From Candidatus Melainabacteria bacterium (GTDB taxonomy: Bacteria; Cyanobacteriota; Vampirovibrionia; Obscuribacterales; Obscuribacteraceae), in NCBI GenBank assembly GCA_023250095.1, contig JAHFBI010000003.1, positions 1-45,477 on the forward strand: a DNA stretch of 45,477 nucleotides, read 5' to 3'. Position 1 is the first letter of the stretch. The number at the start of each line of letters is the position of its first letter. This document shows, piece after piece, positions 1 to 8,254 of the stretch. The notes under the pieces were generated by a model. The model searched no databases and had not been told where the DNA came from. It saw only the letters and a program-made list of their open reading frames with translations. The translations under genes were made by a program, and so were the position numbers.

Positions 1-29
1 ATCTCCTGCAGACGCCCGCCCCATCCGGG

Positions 30-854
30 CTACTCCCTGGTTGCCGCTCCCGCCTCATAAGGGGCGACTGGCCCTGCTTTCAAACCACCGGCTAAACCCT
101 CGCTTTGTTCTTTGCTGGCGCAAAGGCGAGCCATCCGCTCGTCGGAGCCAGTTGTATCCTGATTCCGGAGGCTGGCGTCAGCCATCTTCTCCAGGGCAAG
201 CATCTGCGCCTTCAGCTGAGTCTCCTGCCCGCGTCTGGCCAGATCCTCGGCATGAAGATAGCCATCGTTTAAAGCAAGCACATCCACCCCGTGACTCTTG
301 AGGTTCCTTAGGCGCACCAGAAAAGCTGCTCGCTCATCGCGCAGCGGGCCTTCCACCACGCAGAGATTATCGATGATACTCCTGTAGGAAAGTCCCCCGT
401 AAACAGCAGAGAGCGGATTGCCCCTCGATCGCACAAGGGTCACGTTGGTAAGCAGCCCGTCTACCTTGAGCTTACCAACAGCAAAAGCGCTCACATCTGC
501 CGTCTGAACAACAGCTTCCAGGTATCTGTCCTCCCTGGCGAATTCGAAGAAGACAACGCGCACTTTCTTGATTGCCCCGGAACCTGTATCCATGACCTTC
601 TTGGCAATAAGAACAGCATCGATCTGGCAATCGCGGTCTGTGGCGTCGGGATTGCGAAACACGCTTATCGCCGCCGCCCCTGGCAATACAGTCACATTCA
701 CCTGCTTGCGATAATCAGGCGCCAAGATGTCAGAAGCCTGCACGACTTCCTTGATCTTCTCCGCCTCGTTCAAAGCGGCACCCGAGGCAGCTGCCCCTGC
801 AAAGATGAGAGCCACCAGAACCGGCGTGTATAACTTCCTGCCCCAGTCCGGCAT
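30..854 (-). CDS. Hypothetical membrane-anchored protein
   Basis: I do not recognise the family. From the ATG at 854 the product is 274 aa: a short basic N-terminus (MPDWGRKLY), one hydrophobic segment at about residues 8-27 rich in Ala and Gly, then a soluble body with two cysteines around the middle and a Gln/Glu/Lys-rich C-terminal third. This suggests a signal anchor with an extracytoplasmic domain, or an uncleaved signal peptide. The frame is open upstream to a TTG at 899 (289 aa), but nothing resembling a ribosome-binding site precedes the TTG, whereas AGAAGG lies about 11 nt before the ATG, so I prefer the ATG. It is divergent from the phosphoesterase gene at 982. Function unknown. Confidence 0.65.
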   Translation of the reverse strand: MPDWGRKLYTPVLVALIFAGAAASGAALNEAEKIKEVVQASDILAPDYRKQVNVTVLPGAAAISVFRNPDATDRDCQIDAVLIAKKVMDTGSGAIKKVRVVFFEFAREDRYLEAVVQTADVSAFAVGKLKVDGLLTNVTLVRSRGNPLSAVYGGLSYRSIIDNLCVVEGPLRDERAAFLVRLRNLKSHGVDVLALNDGYLHAEDLARRGQETQLKAQMLALEKMADASLRNQDTTGSDERMARLCASKEQSEGLAGGLKAGPVAPYEAGAATRE

Positions 855-953
855 ACCCTTGACTACACCTTCTACACTAACTGCACTAGATTTTATCAAT
901 CAACATAAAACATGTCATACTCCATCAGCCATTCAGGGACAGTATGGCTCTTT

Positions 954-959
954 TATAAG
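954..959 (+). promoter_or_regulatory. Possible -10 element (TATAAG) for the phosphoesterase gene
   Basis: TATAAG lies 23 nt upstream of the ATG at 982, in the short divergent spacer. The hexamer 16-17 nt upstream (around TTCAGG) is a poor -35, so this is only a weak candidate. Confidence 0.25.
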
Positions 960-981
960 CTCAATCCGCATATAGCAGCCC

Positions 982-2214
982 ATGTCGATCAATCTCATTC
1001 ACGTATCCGACATTCATTTCGGCTCCGGAGAAAGTCACGGGCGGCTCAACCCGGAGACAGGGCTCAATGTGCGTTTTGAAGACTTCGTCCGCGCCCTCAA
1101 GAAGACGGTGGACTATGCCATAGACTCCCGAGTTGATGTCTTCCTTTTCTCTGGCGACGCTTATCGCAATGCTTCCCCGGAGCCTGTTTACCAGAAAGCG
1201 TTCGCCGAACAGCTCAAGCGGCTCTCGGACGCCGGCATCAAAATTGTTGTTCTGGTGGGCAACCACGATCAGATTCTGAAATCGACAGCAAGCCACTCCA
1301 TGTCCGTTTTTCAGAGCCTGGAAGTCCCTAATTTGACCGTTATCGACAGTCCTTGCCTGGTCAGGCTTGAAACAGCAAGGGGTGCCATGCAGCTTATCGG
1401 CATTCCGCATGTCACAAGGCACCTGGTCATGACCCACGAAAAATACGCCTCCCTGACAAACGCCCAGACGGACAGGCTTCTGGTGTCACACATTTCCACC
1501 ATCCTCTGCCAGCTTTACGACGAGCTCGATGCCTCTCTGCCGACAGTGGTTACAGCACATATGATGCTCGAGCAGGCGCGTGCCGGAGTCGAGCAAGAAT
1601 TGATGATTGGCTATTCCATGTCTTTTCCGCTGGACATTTTCCTAGATGAGCGCGTCGATTATGTGGCACTCGGACACGTTCATCGCCACCAGGTGCTCAG
1701 AGAGTCCTGCCCCGCTGTCGTCTATGCAGGCAGCCTTGAGCGAGTGGACTTCGGTGAAGCCGACGAAGATAAAGGTTTCCTGCACGTGCGGCTTGCGCGC
1801 CGCAACACGCAGTACGAGTTTCACTCTCTGAGCCCCCGCCCGTTCATTTCACTCGATGCCGACCTCACCTCCTCAGAAAGTCCGACCGACAGACTGTCCA
1901 AGCTCATCTCCAGAGCGCTCATTGCCGGTTGCGTCCTCAGGGTTCGCTATAAAGTACGCCAGGATCAATTACCCGAGATTGACGAAGGCAAGCTGCGCTG
2001 CCTGGCGCAAGAGGCTCTCAGCGTGCAATTCCGCCCGGAGGTGGTTATGGTCCAGCGAGACTTCCGCATGCCCCAGCTCAACGAGTCAGCCGTGCTTTGC
2101 CCGCTTGCGGCTCTAGAGACTTATCTGGAGCAAATGGCTCCAGAGCGCAAAGATATCCTGCTCAGGCGCGCGCGCGAACTCGGGAGCCGGCTTCAGGCAG
2201 AAGAGCCCGAATGA
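982..2214 (+). CDS. SbcD/Mre11-like metallophosphoesterase
   Basis: A 410-aa calcineurin-type metallophosphoesterase of the SbcD/Mre11 DNA-repair nuclease class. All the metal-binding blocks are visible in order: D10-x-H12 (SDIHFG), G58-D59 (SGDAYRN), G93-N-H-D96 (VGNHDQ), a TAH block near residue 193 and GHVHRH near residue 230. The capping region after about residue 270 is typical in length for SbcD. In this family the enzyme is a Mn-dependent dsDNA exonuclease and ssDNA endonuclease that works with the ATPase SbcC. No SbcC gene follows; the next gene is small and on the other strand. Hence either sbcC lies elsewhere or this is a stand-alone family member. The block usually written GDLFD reads GDAYRN here. 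No clear ribosome-binding site precedes the ATG. Confidence 0.85.
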   Translation: MSINLIHVSDIHFGSGESHGRLNPETGLNVRFEDFVRALKKTVDYAIDSRVDVFLFSGDAYRNASPEPVYQKAFAEQLKRLSDAGIKIVVLVGNHDQILKSTASHSMSVFQSLEVPNLTVIDSPCLVRLETARGAMQLIGIPHVTRHLVMTHEKYASLTNAQTDRLLVSHISTILCQLYDELDASLPTVVTAHMMLEQARAGVEQELMIGYSMSFPLDIFLDERVDYVALGHVHRHQVLRESCPAVVYAGSLERVDFGEADEDKGFLHVRLARRNTQYEFHSLSPRPFISLDADLTSSESPTDRLSKLISRALIAGCVLRVRYKVRQDQLPEIDEGKLRCLAQEALSVQFRPEVVMVQRDFRMPQLNESAVLCPLAALETYLEQMAPERKDILLRRARELGSRLQAEEPE

Positions 2215-2235
2215 GCGCTCTTTGACAGACCTTTT

Positions 2236-2288
2236 GCCTCAACTGTCCGCCCCTCAGGCTGCCGGGCGGCGGGGCTTCCAGTTGAGGC
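2236..2288. terminator. Long inverted repeat between convergent genes, probable bidirectional terminator
   Basis: A perfect 10-bp inverted repeat, GCCTCAACTG (2236-2245) and CAGTTGAGGC (2279-2288), encloses an inner CCGCCC/GGGCGG pair, giving a long GC-rich hairpin. It lies 22 bp after the phosphoesterase stop and overlaps the stop region of the convergent small gene. Neither side carries a clear T-tract, so it could stop transcription poorly or act by protecting 3' ends. Confidence 0.5.
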
Positions 2289-2478
2289 CGCACACGCCGT
2301 TCTGGCAAGACGCAGAGGCAGGGGCAGGAGCCTCCGCGGCATCAGTCGCCGGTTTGCGATAAACCAGACTGACTCTCTTGCCCGAAGGCTCCCGCTCGGC
2401 TGCTGCAGTGCCCACAATTTCGCTTGTGCTCTTCTTCGACAAGCCGCTCATCGTCTTATCCCCATCTGCCGGTTTCAT
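2254..2478 (-). CDS. Small hypothetical protein with CxxxxC motif
   Basis: A 74-aa protein, unrecognised. It is polar at the N-terminus, Ala/Pro-rich in the middle, and ends with a short motif containing two cysteines (CQNGVCGLNWKPRRP) that resembles a conserved tail. The ATG at 2478 is preceded by AAGGA three bases upstream (taAGGAagcATG), which supports translation. It is convergent with the phosphoesterase and may be co-directional with, but is well separated from, the permease gene. It may be a real short protein of lineage-restricted distribution; homologues would decide. Confidence 0.5.
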   Translation of the reverse strand: MKPADGDKTMSGLSKKSTSEIVGTAAAEREPSGKRVSLVYRKPATDAAEAPAPASASCQNGVCGLNWKPRRPAA

Positions 2479-2674
2479 GCTTCCTTAACCTTGCAGACAA
2501 AGGAATTAGGCGAAGCCTTACAGCCAGGCTGCCAGATTTAATGCAATGAGACAGCTGCCTGTCCATCCCTGAGATCCAGGGCAACAACTCTGCCTTGCGC
2601 ACTTGAGAGAGAAGTCCATATTTCGCTGCCTACTTGGGCTGAGGCGGCTCGAGCAAGGGCTTTTATTGCCAGCC

Positions 2675-4057
2675 TCAGTGAGGCAAGCCAAAAAGATAGT
2701 ATACGAGGCAAATAACGGCCAGAACGACACTGCCTGGGTGAAGCTCACGATGGCGCCCGGCAATTATCTTGAAGACAGGGTAAAGGATCAAGCCGGCAGT
2801 GAGCCCGTTGGCGATATTGTAAGTAAAAACCATCAGAGTCACTGTGGCATAAGCCGGGACAGCCTCGGTAAGATCCTCGAGATCGACCTTGCCGATGCTG
2901 GAAATCATCAGAAGCCCAACAGCCATCAAGGCCGGAGAATAGACATAGCGCAAGTGCTGCAGCGGCTCCACCGCCGGAATGAAAAGAAGAGAAGCTCCGA
3001 ACAAGAGCCCGACGACCAGGGCAGCCAGCCCGGTGCGTGCTCCTTCGCGTATTCCTGTTGCCGATTCGATAAAAGCACCGCTGGTGCAAGTGCCAATCAG
3101 CCCGGCAAAAATGCAAGAAAGCGCATCAACAAGCATCGGCTTTTCCACTTCGGGGAAATTACCTTGCTCATCCAGCATATTGCCGGCCGAGCCGACACCA
3201 ACCAGCGTGCCGAGCGTATCCAGGAAGCCCATCAGAAAAAGAGTGAGCAATACAGGCAAGAAACTCAGCTTCATGACACCGGCGACATCGAGCTTGAGGG
3301 CCAGCGGCTCAAGGCTCAAGTCTCCCTGGAATGGCACAGCCAGCACCTTGTGCGGCAGCTCGCCCAGCCCCAGCACCGCGCCGGCACAGGCTGTCACTGC
3401 CATGCCGATCAACATGGCTCCTTTGACTTTGCGCTGCATCAAGGCAGTGATCACAACGAAGCCGGCAATCGAAAGGAGCACGTGCGGATCATGGAAATTG
3501 CCCACTTTCAACGGCACATCGGGTGCGCGCAAACAAGTCATGCCAGGAACCAGCAAAGCCGCAGCCGGCATTCCTTCGGCAGCGCTTGTGACAATGCCGG
3601 TCTGGTACATGCCGATAAAGGTCAAGAACAAGCCGATCCCGGCGGCAAAGCTATATTTCATGCTGGCTGACAGAGCCCCGGTCAGCCATGGACGCACGCG
3701 CGCCAGGGTAAGCACCAGGAAAGCTATCCCGCTGACAAATACGGCGCCAAGACATTGTTGCCAGGGAACTCCCATGGCGGAAAGCCCAAAAGCGATGAAG
3801 GCGTTCTCACCCATGTATGGCGCTATGGCAATGGGCCGGTTGGCATAGAAGGCCATCAACAGGCAGCCAAAAACCGCCACGACAATCGTAGCCACTGTGC
3901 TTGGACCTGCAGGGAATCCAGCGAAGCTCAAAATAGCCGGATTGACCACAATGATGTATGCCATTGTCATGAAAGTGGTGGCGCCGCCAAGGATCTCCGT
4001 CCTGACAGTAGTGCCACTTTCCTGCAAACGAAAAACCTTCTCGAGAACTTTCTCCAC
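2675..4057 (-). CDS. NCS2 family (AzgA-like) purine permease
   Basis: A 460-aa polytopic protein of the nucleobase:cation symporter-2 superfamily, AzgA-like branch (hypoxanthine/adenine/guanine uptake in characterised members). Visible family signatures: YIIVVNPAIL near residue 34, APYMGENAFIAFG near residue 78, GFLDTLGTLVGV near residue 278, and TSGAFIESATGIREGARTG near residue 326, which contains the Glu-Ser substrate-site pattern. About 12-14 hydrophobic spans are present, as expected for the fold. The start is the GTG at 4057, which has an excellent ribosome-binding site (AAGGAGGAA, 4 nt spacer). The exact purine specificity cannot be read from sequence. No purine-riboswitch core was seen in the leader. 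Confidence 0.88.
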   Translation of the reverse strand: MEKVLEKVFRLQESGTTVRTEILGGATTFMTMAYIIVVNPAILSFAGFPAGPSTVATIVVAVFGCLLMAFYANRPIAIAPYMGENAFIAFGLSAMGVPWQQCLGAVFVSGIAFLVLTLARVRPWLTGALSASMKYSFAAGIGLFLTFIGMYQTGIVTSAAEGMPAAALLVPGMTCLRAPDVPLKVGNFHDPHVLLSIAGFVVITALMQRKVKGAMLIGMAVTACAGAVLGLGELPHKVLAVPFQGDLSLEPLALKLDVAGVMKLSFLPVLLTLFLMGFLDTLGTLVGVGSAGNMLDEQGNFPEVEKPMLVDALSCIFAGLIGTCTSGAFIESATGIREGARTGLAALVVGLLFGASLLFIPAVEPLQHLRYVYSPALMAVGLLMISSIGKVDLEDLTEAVPAYATVTLMVFTYNIANGLTAGLILYPVFKIIAGRHRELHPGSVVLAVICLVYYLFGLPH

Positions 4058-4180
4058 CAGATTCCTCCTTCCCTGAAGCCTATATCATTTTTGCCCCCCT
4101 GCAACCCCTGAAAAACAAAAACTTCAGCAGGCAACGGCGCCGATGAGGTGTGATCCGCCGAGAGACTTTAGAAAGGAGGA

Positions 4181-4327
4181 GCCAAGAACAAGGAACTAGC
4201 AACAAGTAAGAAGTAACAAGCAACGACGTACGAATAGAGAGAAGCTAGAAGCGAAACGAGAAACGAGAAGTGAGCAACAAGAAATGAGGAACGAGAAACG
4301 AGCAACGAGCAACAAGAAACGGGCAGC
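4181..4327. repeat. Degenerate heptanucleotide tandem repeat, 21 units
   Basis: The purine-rich stretch can be divided into 21 consecutive 7-nt units without slipping. Units at 4251 to 4327 are GCGAAAC, GAGAAAC, GAGAAGT, GAGCAAC, AAGAAAT, GAGGAAC, GAGAAAC, GAGCAAC, GAGCAAC, AAGAAAC, GGGCAGC. Units from 4181 to 4250 follow a looser ACAAGTA / ACAAGCA pattern. It resembles in style the short tandemly repeated repetitive (STRR) heptamers described in filamentous cyanobacteria. It is not coding. Confidence 0.8.
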
Positions 4328-4485
4328 AGAACGCAAGCGTATATAAACGCACTCTGGCTTTATTAAGCCGCGATCAACAAAAGAGATATTTAATGTCCCC
4401 ACTTCAAGGAGGGCATTCCCAACCACTTTCAAGCTTCCTCCCTCTTAGTTATCCTGCGCTTAACTTTCCACTTTCAGCGATACGT

Positions 4486-4491
4486 TATACT
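4486..4491 (+). promoter_or_regulatory. Candidate -10 element (TATACT) for the transketolase operon
   Basis: TATACT matches five of six bases of the sigma-70 -10 consensus and lies 100 nt before the preferred start at 4592. No good -35 hexamer is present at 16-18 nt upstream, so confidence is low. Confidence 0.25.
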
Positions 4492-4591
4492 TGGCAATCT
4501 CTTGTTCGCTTCACAGAGGATCCAGTGTTCGATGCCTGCGTCGGTGCTGGATTTGCAGGGCGTCCTTTCTTCTGAAAAAACCAGGTCAGGA

Positions 4592-5434
4592 ATGCAAAGC
4601 AGCTATTCACTTCAAACCAGCGCGGGCACCACTGTTGCAAGCGGTGTCACAGCACAGATGATCCGGCAGATCATCATCGAGCAATCGAAGCGCGCCGGCG
4701 TCGGACACATCGGCTCGGGACTTTGCGTCGCAGATATCCTCGCGGCCCTTTACGGCGGAGTAATGCACATAGCATCGCCGGCGGACCCGGACAGAGACCG
4801 CTTCGTGCTCTCGAAAGGGCACGCAGCGCTGGCTCTATACGCAGGTCTCCATTTGCGCGGCTGGATATCCGCCGAGGAGCTCAATAGTTTTTGCGGCAAT
4901 GGAACCTTTCTGGGAGTGCATCCGGAGCATGGCTTGAAAGGAGTGGATTTTTCCACGGGCTCGCTTGGACAGGGGTTGAGTTTTGCCACAGGAGCAGCGC
5001 TTGCCGCCCGCTTGCAACACTCGTGCCGGCGCGTGTTTGTTCTGCTCAGTGACGCCGAATTGAACGAGGGCTCCGTCTGGGAAGCCATTATGTTTGCCGG
5101 ACACCACCGCCTCTCCAATCTGGTAGCTGTCATAGACATGAATGGGCAGCAGGCGTTCGGTTTCACCAAGGACGTCATCAATTTGCCCAGGATCAAAGAA
5201 ACCTGGTCTGCGTTCGGCTGGAATGTCTCGAGCGTCGACGGTCACAATGTCCAAGAGATCGCCGATACGATCAAAGGGCTTGACACTGCCGCCGGTGCAC
5301 CGCACGTCCTTTTCGCCAATACCACTTTCGGGAAGGGCGTCTCGTTTATGGAAGGGCAGATCAAGTGGCACTACAGCCCCCTTTCCGACAGCGAGTACCG
5401 GACTGCCATGATGGAGGTGGGAAAGACGAAATGA
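4592..5434 (+). CDS. Transketolase, N-terminal subunit
   Basis: A 280-aa protein matching the N-terminal (ThDP pyrophosphate-binding) half of transketolase, encoded separately as in many archaea and bacteria. Visible blocks are SKGHAALALYAGL, FSTGSLGQGLSFATGAALA and SDAELNEGSVWEA followed by AVIDMNGQQAFG. The GDG of the ThDP motif is replaced by SDA, retaining the Asp and the downstream Asn (DMNG). It should form a heterotetramer with the next gene and move two-carbon ketol units between sugars. The ATG at 4592 follows AGGTCAGG closely; the frame is open to a TTG at 4502, but that has no ribosome-binding site. It is the first gene of an overlapping operon and ends in an ATGA overlap with the C subunit. 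The context suggests a role in making an unusual sugar rather than in central metabolism. Confidence 0.87.
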   Translation: MQSSYSLQTSAGTTVASGVTAQMIRQIIIEQSKRAGVGHIGSGLCVADILAALYGGVMHIASPADPDRDRFVLSKGHAALALYAGLHLRGWISAEELNSFCGNGTFLGVHPEHGLKGVDFSTGSLGQGLSFATGAALAARLQHSCRRVFVLLSDAELNEGSVWEAIMFAGHHRLSNLVAVIDMNGQQAFGFTKDVINLPRIKETWSAFGWNVSSVDGHNVQEIADTIKGLDTAAGAPHVLFANTTFGKGVSFMEGQIKWHYSPLSDSEYRTAMMEVGKTK

Positions 5435-6372
5435 GAGGCGCATTTGCCAGAACGCTGACACAGCTCGCGGCAGACGATCCGCGCATCTTCCTCTTGACCG
5501 GAGACCTCGGCTATATGGCGCTTGAGCCCTTTGCCGACAGCTTCCCCGACAGATTCGTCAATGTCGGAGTAGCCGAGCAGAATATGGTCGGCATCGCCAC
5601 AGGACTGGCTGAAGCCGGATACATCCCTTTTATATACTCCATCGTCACTTTCGCCGCGCTGCGCCCTTATGAATTCATCCGCAACGGGCCGATCCTTCAC
5701 AAATTACCGGTGCGAGTGGTCGGCGTCGGCGGCGGCGTGGAATATGCTCATAACGGAGCCACGCACTACGGATTGGAAGATGTGGGCGTTATGCGCGTTC
5801 AGCCTGGCATTACCGTAATCGCGCCAGCCGATCATCTCCAGACGGAGACGGCCTTGCGCGCCACCTGGGACATGGCTGGTCCCGTCTATTACCGGCTGGG
5901 CAAGGACGACAGGACCGTAGTCCCCGGGCTGGACGGGCGCTTTGAGCTCGGGCGCGCCCAGCTTATTGCCGAGGGCAAGGATGTCTTGATTGTTTCCATG
6001 GGCAGCGTCGCAAGCGAAGCAGCGACAGCTGCAACCAAACTGGCAAGCAAAGGAGTCTCCTGCGCGGTGCTTGTGGTAGCCAGCATGAATCCTCCACCAG
6101 TCGAGGATCTCGCCGCAATCTTGCAAAAGTACAGGACCGTGCTGACAGCCGAAGCCCATTACGGCGTGGGCGGGATCGGCTCCCTGGTATCAGAAGTTGT
6201 TGCCGAACAGGGACTCGAGTGTCGCGTCGTCAGATGCGCCATCGATGCCACCCCGGACGGTACCACCGGCAGCCAGGCATACATTTATGCCCGCTGCGGG
6301 CTATCGGCAGACGCGTTGGCCGAAAGAGCGCTCGATTCTATTGGCGGAGTAGCGCTGTGTCAGGCTCGTTGA
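5431..6372 (+). CDS. Transketolase, C-terminal subunit
   Basis: A 313-aa protein carrying the pyrimidine-binding and C-terminal domains of transketolase. It contains LLTGDLGYMALEPFADSFP, then RFVNVGVAEQNMVGIATG, whose Glu is the ThDP-activating residue. Further on are GPVYYRLGKDD and the C-terminal domain with TAEAHYGVGGIGS (conserved His). Length and order fit the split-transketolase C subunit. The ATG overlaps the stop of the N subunit (ATGA) and has GGAGGTGGG about 10 nt upstream, so translation is probably coupled. The 3' end overlaps the next gene by 16 nt. Together the two subunits make one complete enzyme. Confidence 0.87.
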   Translation: MRGAFARTLTQLAADDPRIFLLTGDLGYMALEPFADSFPDRFVNVGVAEQNMVGIATGLAEAGYIPFIYSIVTFAALRPYEFIRNGPILHKLPVRVVGVGGGVEYAHNGATHYGLEDVGVMRVQPGITVIAPADHLQTETALRATWDMAGPVYYRLGKDDRTVVPGLDGRFELGRAQLIAEGKDVLIVSMGSVASEAATAATKLASKGVSCAVLVVASMNPPPVEDLAAILQKYRTVLTAEAHYGVGGIGSLVSEVVAEQGLECRVVRCAIDATPDGTTGSQAYIYARCGLSADALAERALDSIGGVALCQAR

Positions 6373-7043
6373 TCTCCATCATTCTTCCGGTGCACAACCA
6401 GGAAGATCATATCGGCAAAATAGTGGGTGACTATGTGGCAACACTCGAGCCGTTGCCGATCGAATACGAGATCCTGCTCGTCACGAACAACTGCCGCGAC
6501 AAGTCGCCTCTGATTTGCCAGAAGCTGTCTCAGGAGTTTGATAGCGTACGGACAATCGACACGCCGAAAGGCGGCTGGGGACATTCCGTGCGGCTCGGCG
6601 TCAAGGAAGCCCGCGGCGACTTGCTTTGCTATACCAATTCCGCTCGCACCAGCTGCGAGATCCTGAAATTGGTTTTACTCTATGCCATCTCCTTCCCCAA
6701 CGCCGTGGTGAAAGCCAACCGCAAGATACGCGACAACTGGCGCCGGCGGTTGGGCTCGCTCATTTACAACCTGGAGTGCCGCGCCCTTTTCGATTTGCCG
6801 ACCTGGGACATCAATGGAACTCCAAAAGTTTTCCCGCGTGCCTGTGGCAAGCTTCTCGAACTTTCCCGGGATGATGACCTGATCGATGCGGAATTCAATG
6901 CCATCTGCAGGCAGCAGGGATACCAGATCCTCGAAGTCCCTGTTCTGGCAACGGAACGCCACGGGGGCAAATCAACAACCAATTACAAGTCGGCACTGAA
7001 GATGTACTGGGGAGCATATGAGCTTTGGCGAAACTTGAACTGA
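6357..7043 (+). CDS. Glycosyltransferase family 2
   Basis: A 228-aa GT-A-fold glycosyltransferase. It begins with the usual SIILPVHNQEDHI strand and has the acceptor-side DINGTPKVF block near residue 157, as in dolichyl/polyprenyl-phosphate sugar transferases and relatives. At the position of the expected DxD metal motif it reads CYTNSARTS, so the canonical acidic pair is missing. The GTG at 6357 lies inside the 3' end of the transketolase gene and is preceded by GGAG at a good distance; the longer frame from 6219 would overlap far more. There are no transmembrane segments, so it is presumably cytoplasmic or peripheral. The substrate is unknown. Confidence 0.8.
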   Translation: MSGSLISIILPVHNQEDHIGKIVGDYVATLEPLPIEYEILLVTNNCRDKSPLICQKLSQEFDSVRTIDTPKGGWGHSVRLGVKEARGDLLCYTNSARTSCEILKLVLLYAISFPNAVVKANRKIRDNWRRRLGSLIYNLECRALFDLPTWDINGTPKVFPRACGKLLELSRDDDLIDAEFNAICRQQGYQILEVPVLATERHGGKSTTNYKSALKMYWGAYELWRNLN

Positions 7044-8254
7044 CCGGCAACTCTTATCACTGCCGCCCGGACTCCGAGCTCGACAAACTCTGGGCGACCC
7101 ACAATGCTCAGTGGCGCGACAGTGCCCAGATCGCAAGCCAGTGGCAGGAAGCTGCCGAAACCAAGCCTGAGCTGCTTGAATTTACTTCGCGCGGCAATTT
7201 TTTCGAGATACTGGACGAGCACCAGATAACGCTTCTGGTCAGCCGGGAGTATGAGCATCTCTTGATGGGACTGAGTTCCCAGGATGGAAAGCCGGTTGTC
7301 TCCTTCATGCCAATGCCTCACCCGTCGGGGCTTGCTTTTGATGAGACTTCCGGCATCGTCCATGTGGCCAGCACTCGCAACCCTAATCAGGTCTTCAGCC
7401 TGTCGCCAGTCTCCGATTTCACCCCCCGCATGGACGCGCCGGGGCAAAAGATGAGCGGCAGCCCGCTGGTGCCGGTTTTTTCGCGCTTCTTGCCTGGCTG
7501 CCTCTACATGCACGATCTGGCGCTGGTCGGCGGGCGCCTGCACGCAAATGCCGTCGGACACAATGCCATAGTCGCCCTCGCGCAAGAAGGCACATACAAA
7601 AGAGTCTGGTGGCCGGCCTGCATCGAAACTGAAGATGGTCCGGTCTTCGGACAGAACCACATCCAGCTCAATTCCATAGCTGCCGGCAAGACCCTTGAAA
7701 GTTCCTTTTTTTCCGCATCATCGACAGAAATTTCCGACCTCCGCCCGGGACATGCCGATTACCCAGTGGACAAACGCGGCGTCATATTCTCCGGATACAC
7801 CCGGGAAGTCATGGCCACCGGGCTGACCAGACCGCACTCGGCCAGGTTGAACAGCGGGGTCGTCTGGGTAGATAACAGCGGCTACGGGGAGCTGGGTTTT
7901 GCCGAAGACGGACATTTCCAGCCGGCGGTGAAATTGCCCGGCTGGACAAGAGGACTGTGTTTCCGTGACGGGCTGGCCTTTGTCGGCACATCGCGGGTAA
8001 TACCACGGTTCAGCCAGTACGCCCCGGGACTGCAAGTCGAGACAAGCGTCTGCGGCGTCCATATCGTTGATGTCCAATCAGCGCAGATACTGGCAAGCCT
8101 GATCTGGCCTTCAGGCAACCAGATTTTTGCCATCGAGGCCCTTCCCCAGAGCTTTTCGGCGGGCTTTCCTTTCAGCCACCCCCGGCTCACCGAGCGGGAG
8201 AAGCTGCTCTTCTATACTTTTTCGACAGACAAACAATCTCAAGGAGGATTATGA
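7025..8254 (+). CDS. TIGR03032-like protein of unknown function
   Basis: A 409-aa soluble protein resembling the TIGR03032 (DUF4915) family, which has no established activity. Recognisable blocks are MPHPSGLAFDETSGIVHVAS, HDLALVGGRLHANAVGHN, GQNHIQLNSIAAG, TRPHSARLNSGVVWVDNSGYGELG and KLPGWTRGLCFRDGLAFVGTS. The repeated strand-like pattern suggests a beta-propeller. The TTG at 7025 has GGGGAG upstream and overlaps the GT2 gene by 19 nt; the tempting ATG at 7018 hits a stop within seven codons. It ends in an ATGA overlap with the sulfotransferase. Family members often sit beside sulfotransferase and polysaccharide genes, so a role in handling a modified sugar or glycan is plausible but unproven. 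Confidence 0.75.
   Translation: MAKLELTGNSYHCRPDSELDKLWATHNAQWRDSAQIASQWQEAAETKPELLEFTSRGNFFEILDEHQITLLVSREYEHLLMGLSSQDGKPVVSFMPMPHPSGLAFDETSGIVHVASTRNPNQVFSLSPVSDFTPRMDAPGQKMSGSPLVPVFSRFLPGCLYMHDLALVGGRLHANAVGHNAIVALAQEGTYKRVWWPACIETEDGPVFGQNHIQLNSIAAGKTLESSFFSASSTEISDLRPGHADYPVDKRGVIFSGYTREVMATGLTRPHSARLNSGVVWVDNSGYGELGFAEDGHFQPAVKLPGWTRGLCFRDGLAFVGTSRVIPRFSQYAPGLQVETSVCGVHIVDVQSAQILASLIWPSGNQIFAIEALPQSFSAGFPFSHPRLTEREKLLFYTFSTDKQSQGGL

Larger units (their letters stand above)
4058..4591. other. Intergenic region between permease and operon, with repeats
   Basis: This 534-bp gap separates two divergent transcription units. It holds the permease ribosome-binding site, a heptanucleotide repeat array (4181-4327), a small GGCTT-tatt-AAGCC hairpin at 4356-4369, and a candidate promoter near 4486. 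I see no convincing gene: the 78-aa frame on the minus strand is a translation of the repeats. Confidence 0.6.

Noticed and set aside
2603-3848. Long open frames of 355 and 289 aa on the plus strand
   Set aside because: They are antisense to the NCS2 permease, whose family motifs and ribosome-binding site are clear. Their products are low-complexity and lack a start signal.
4058-4190. Purine riboswitch before the permease gene
   Set aside because: I looked for the conserved purine aptamer core on the minus strand and did not find it. A plain leader with a strong ribosome-binding site is present instead.
4196-4432. 78-aa minus-strand frame rich in Leu, Ser and Arg
   Set aside because: It is a translation of the heptanucleotide array and has no ribosome-binding site.
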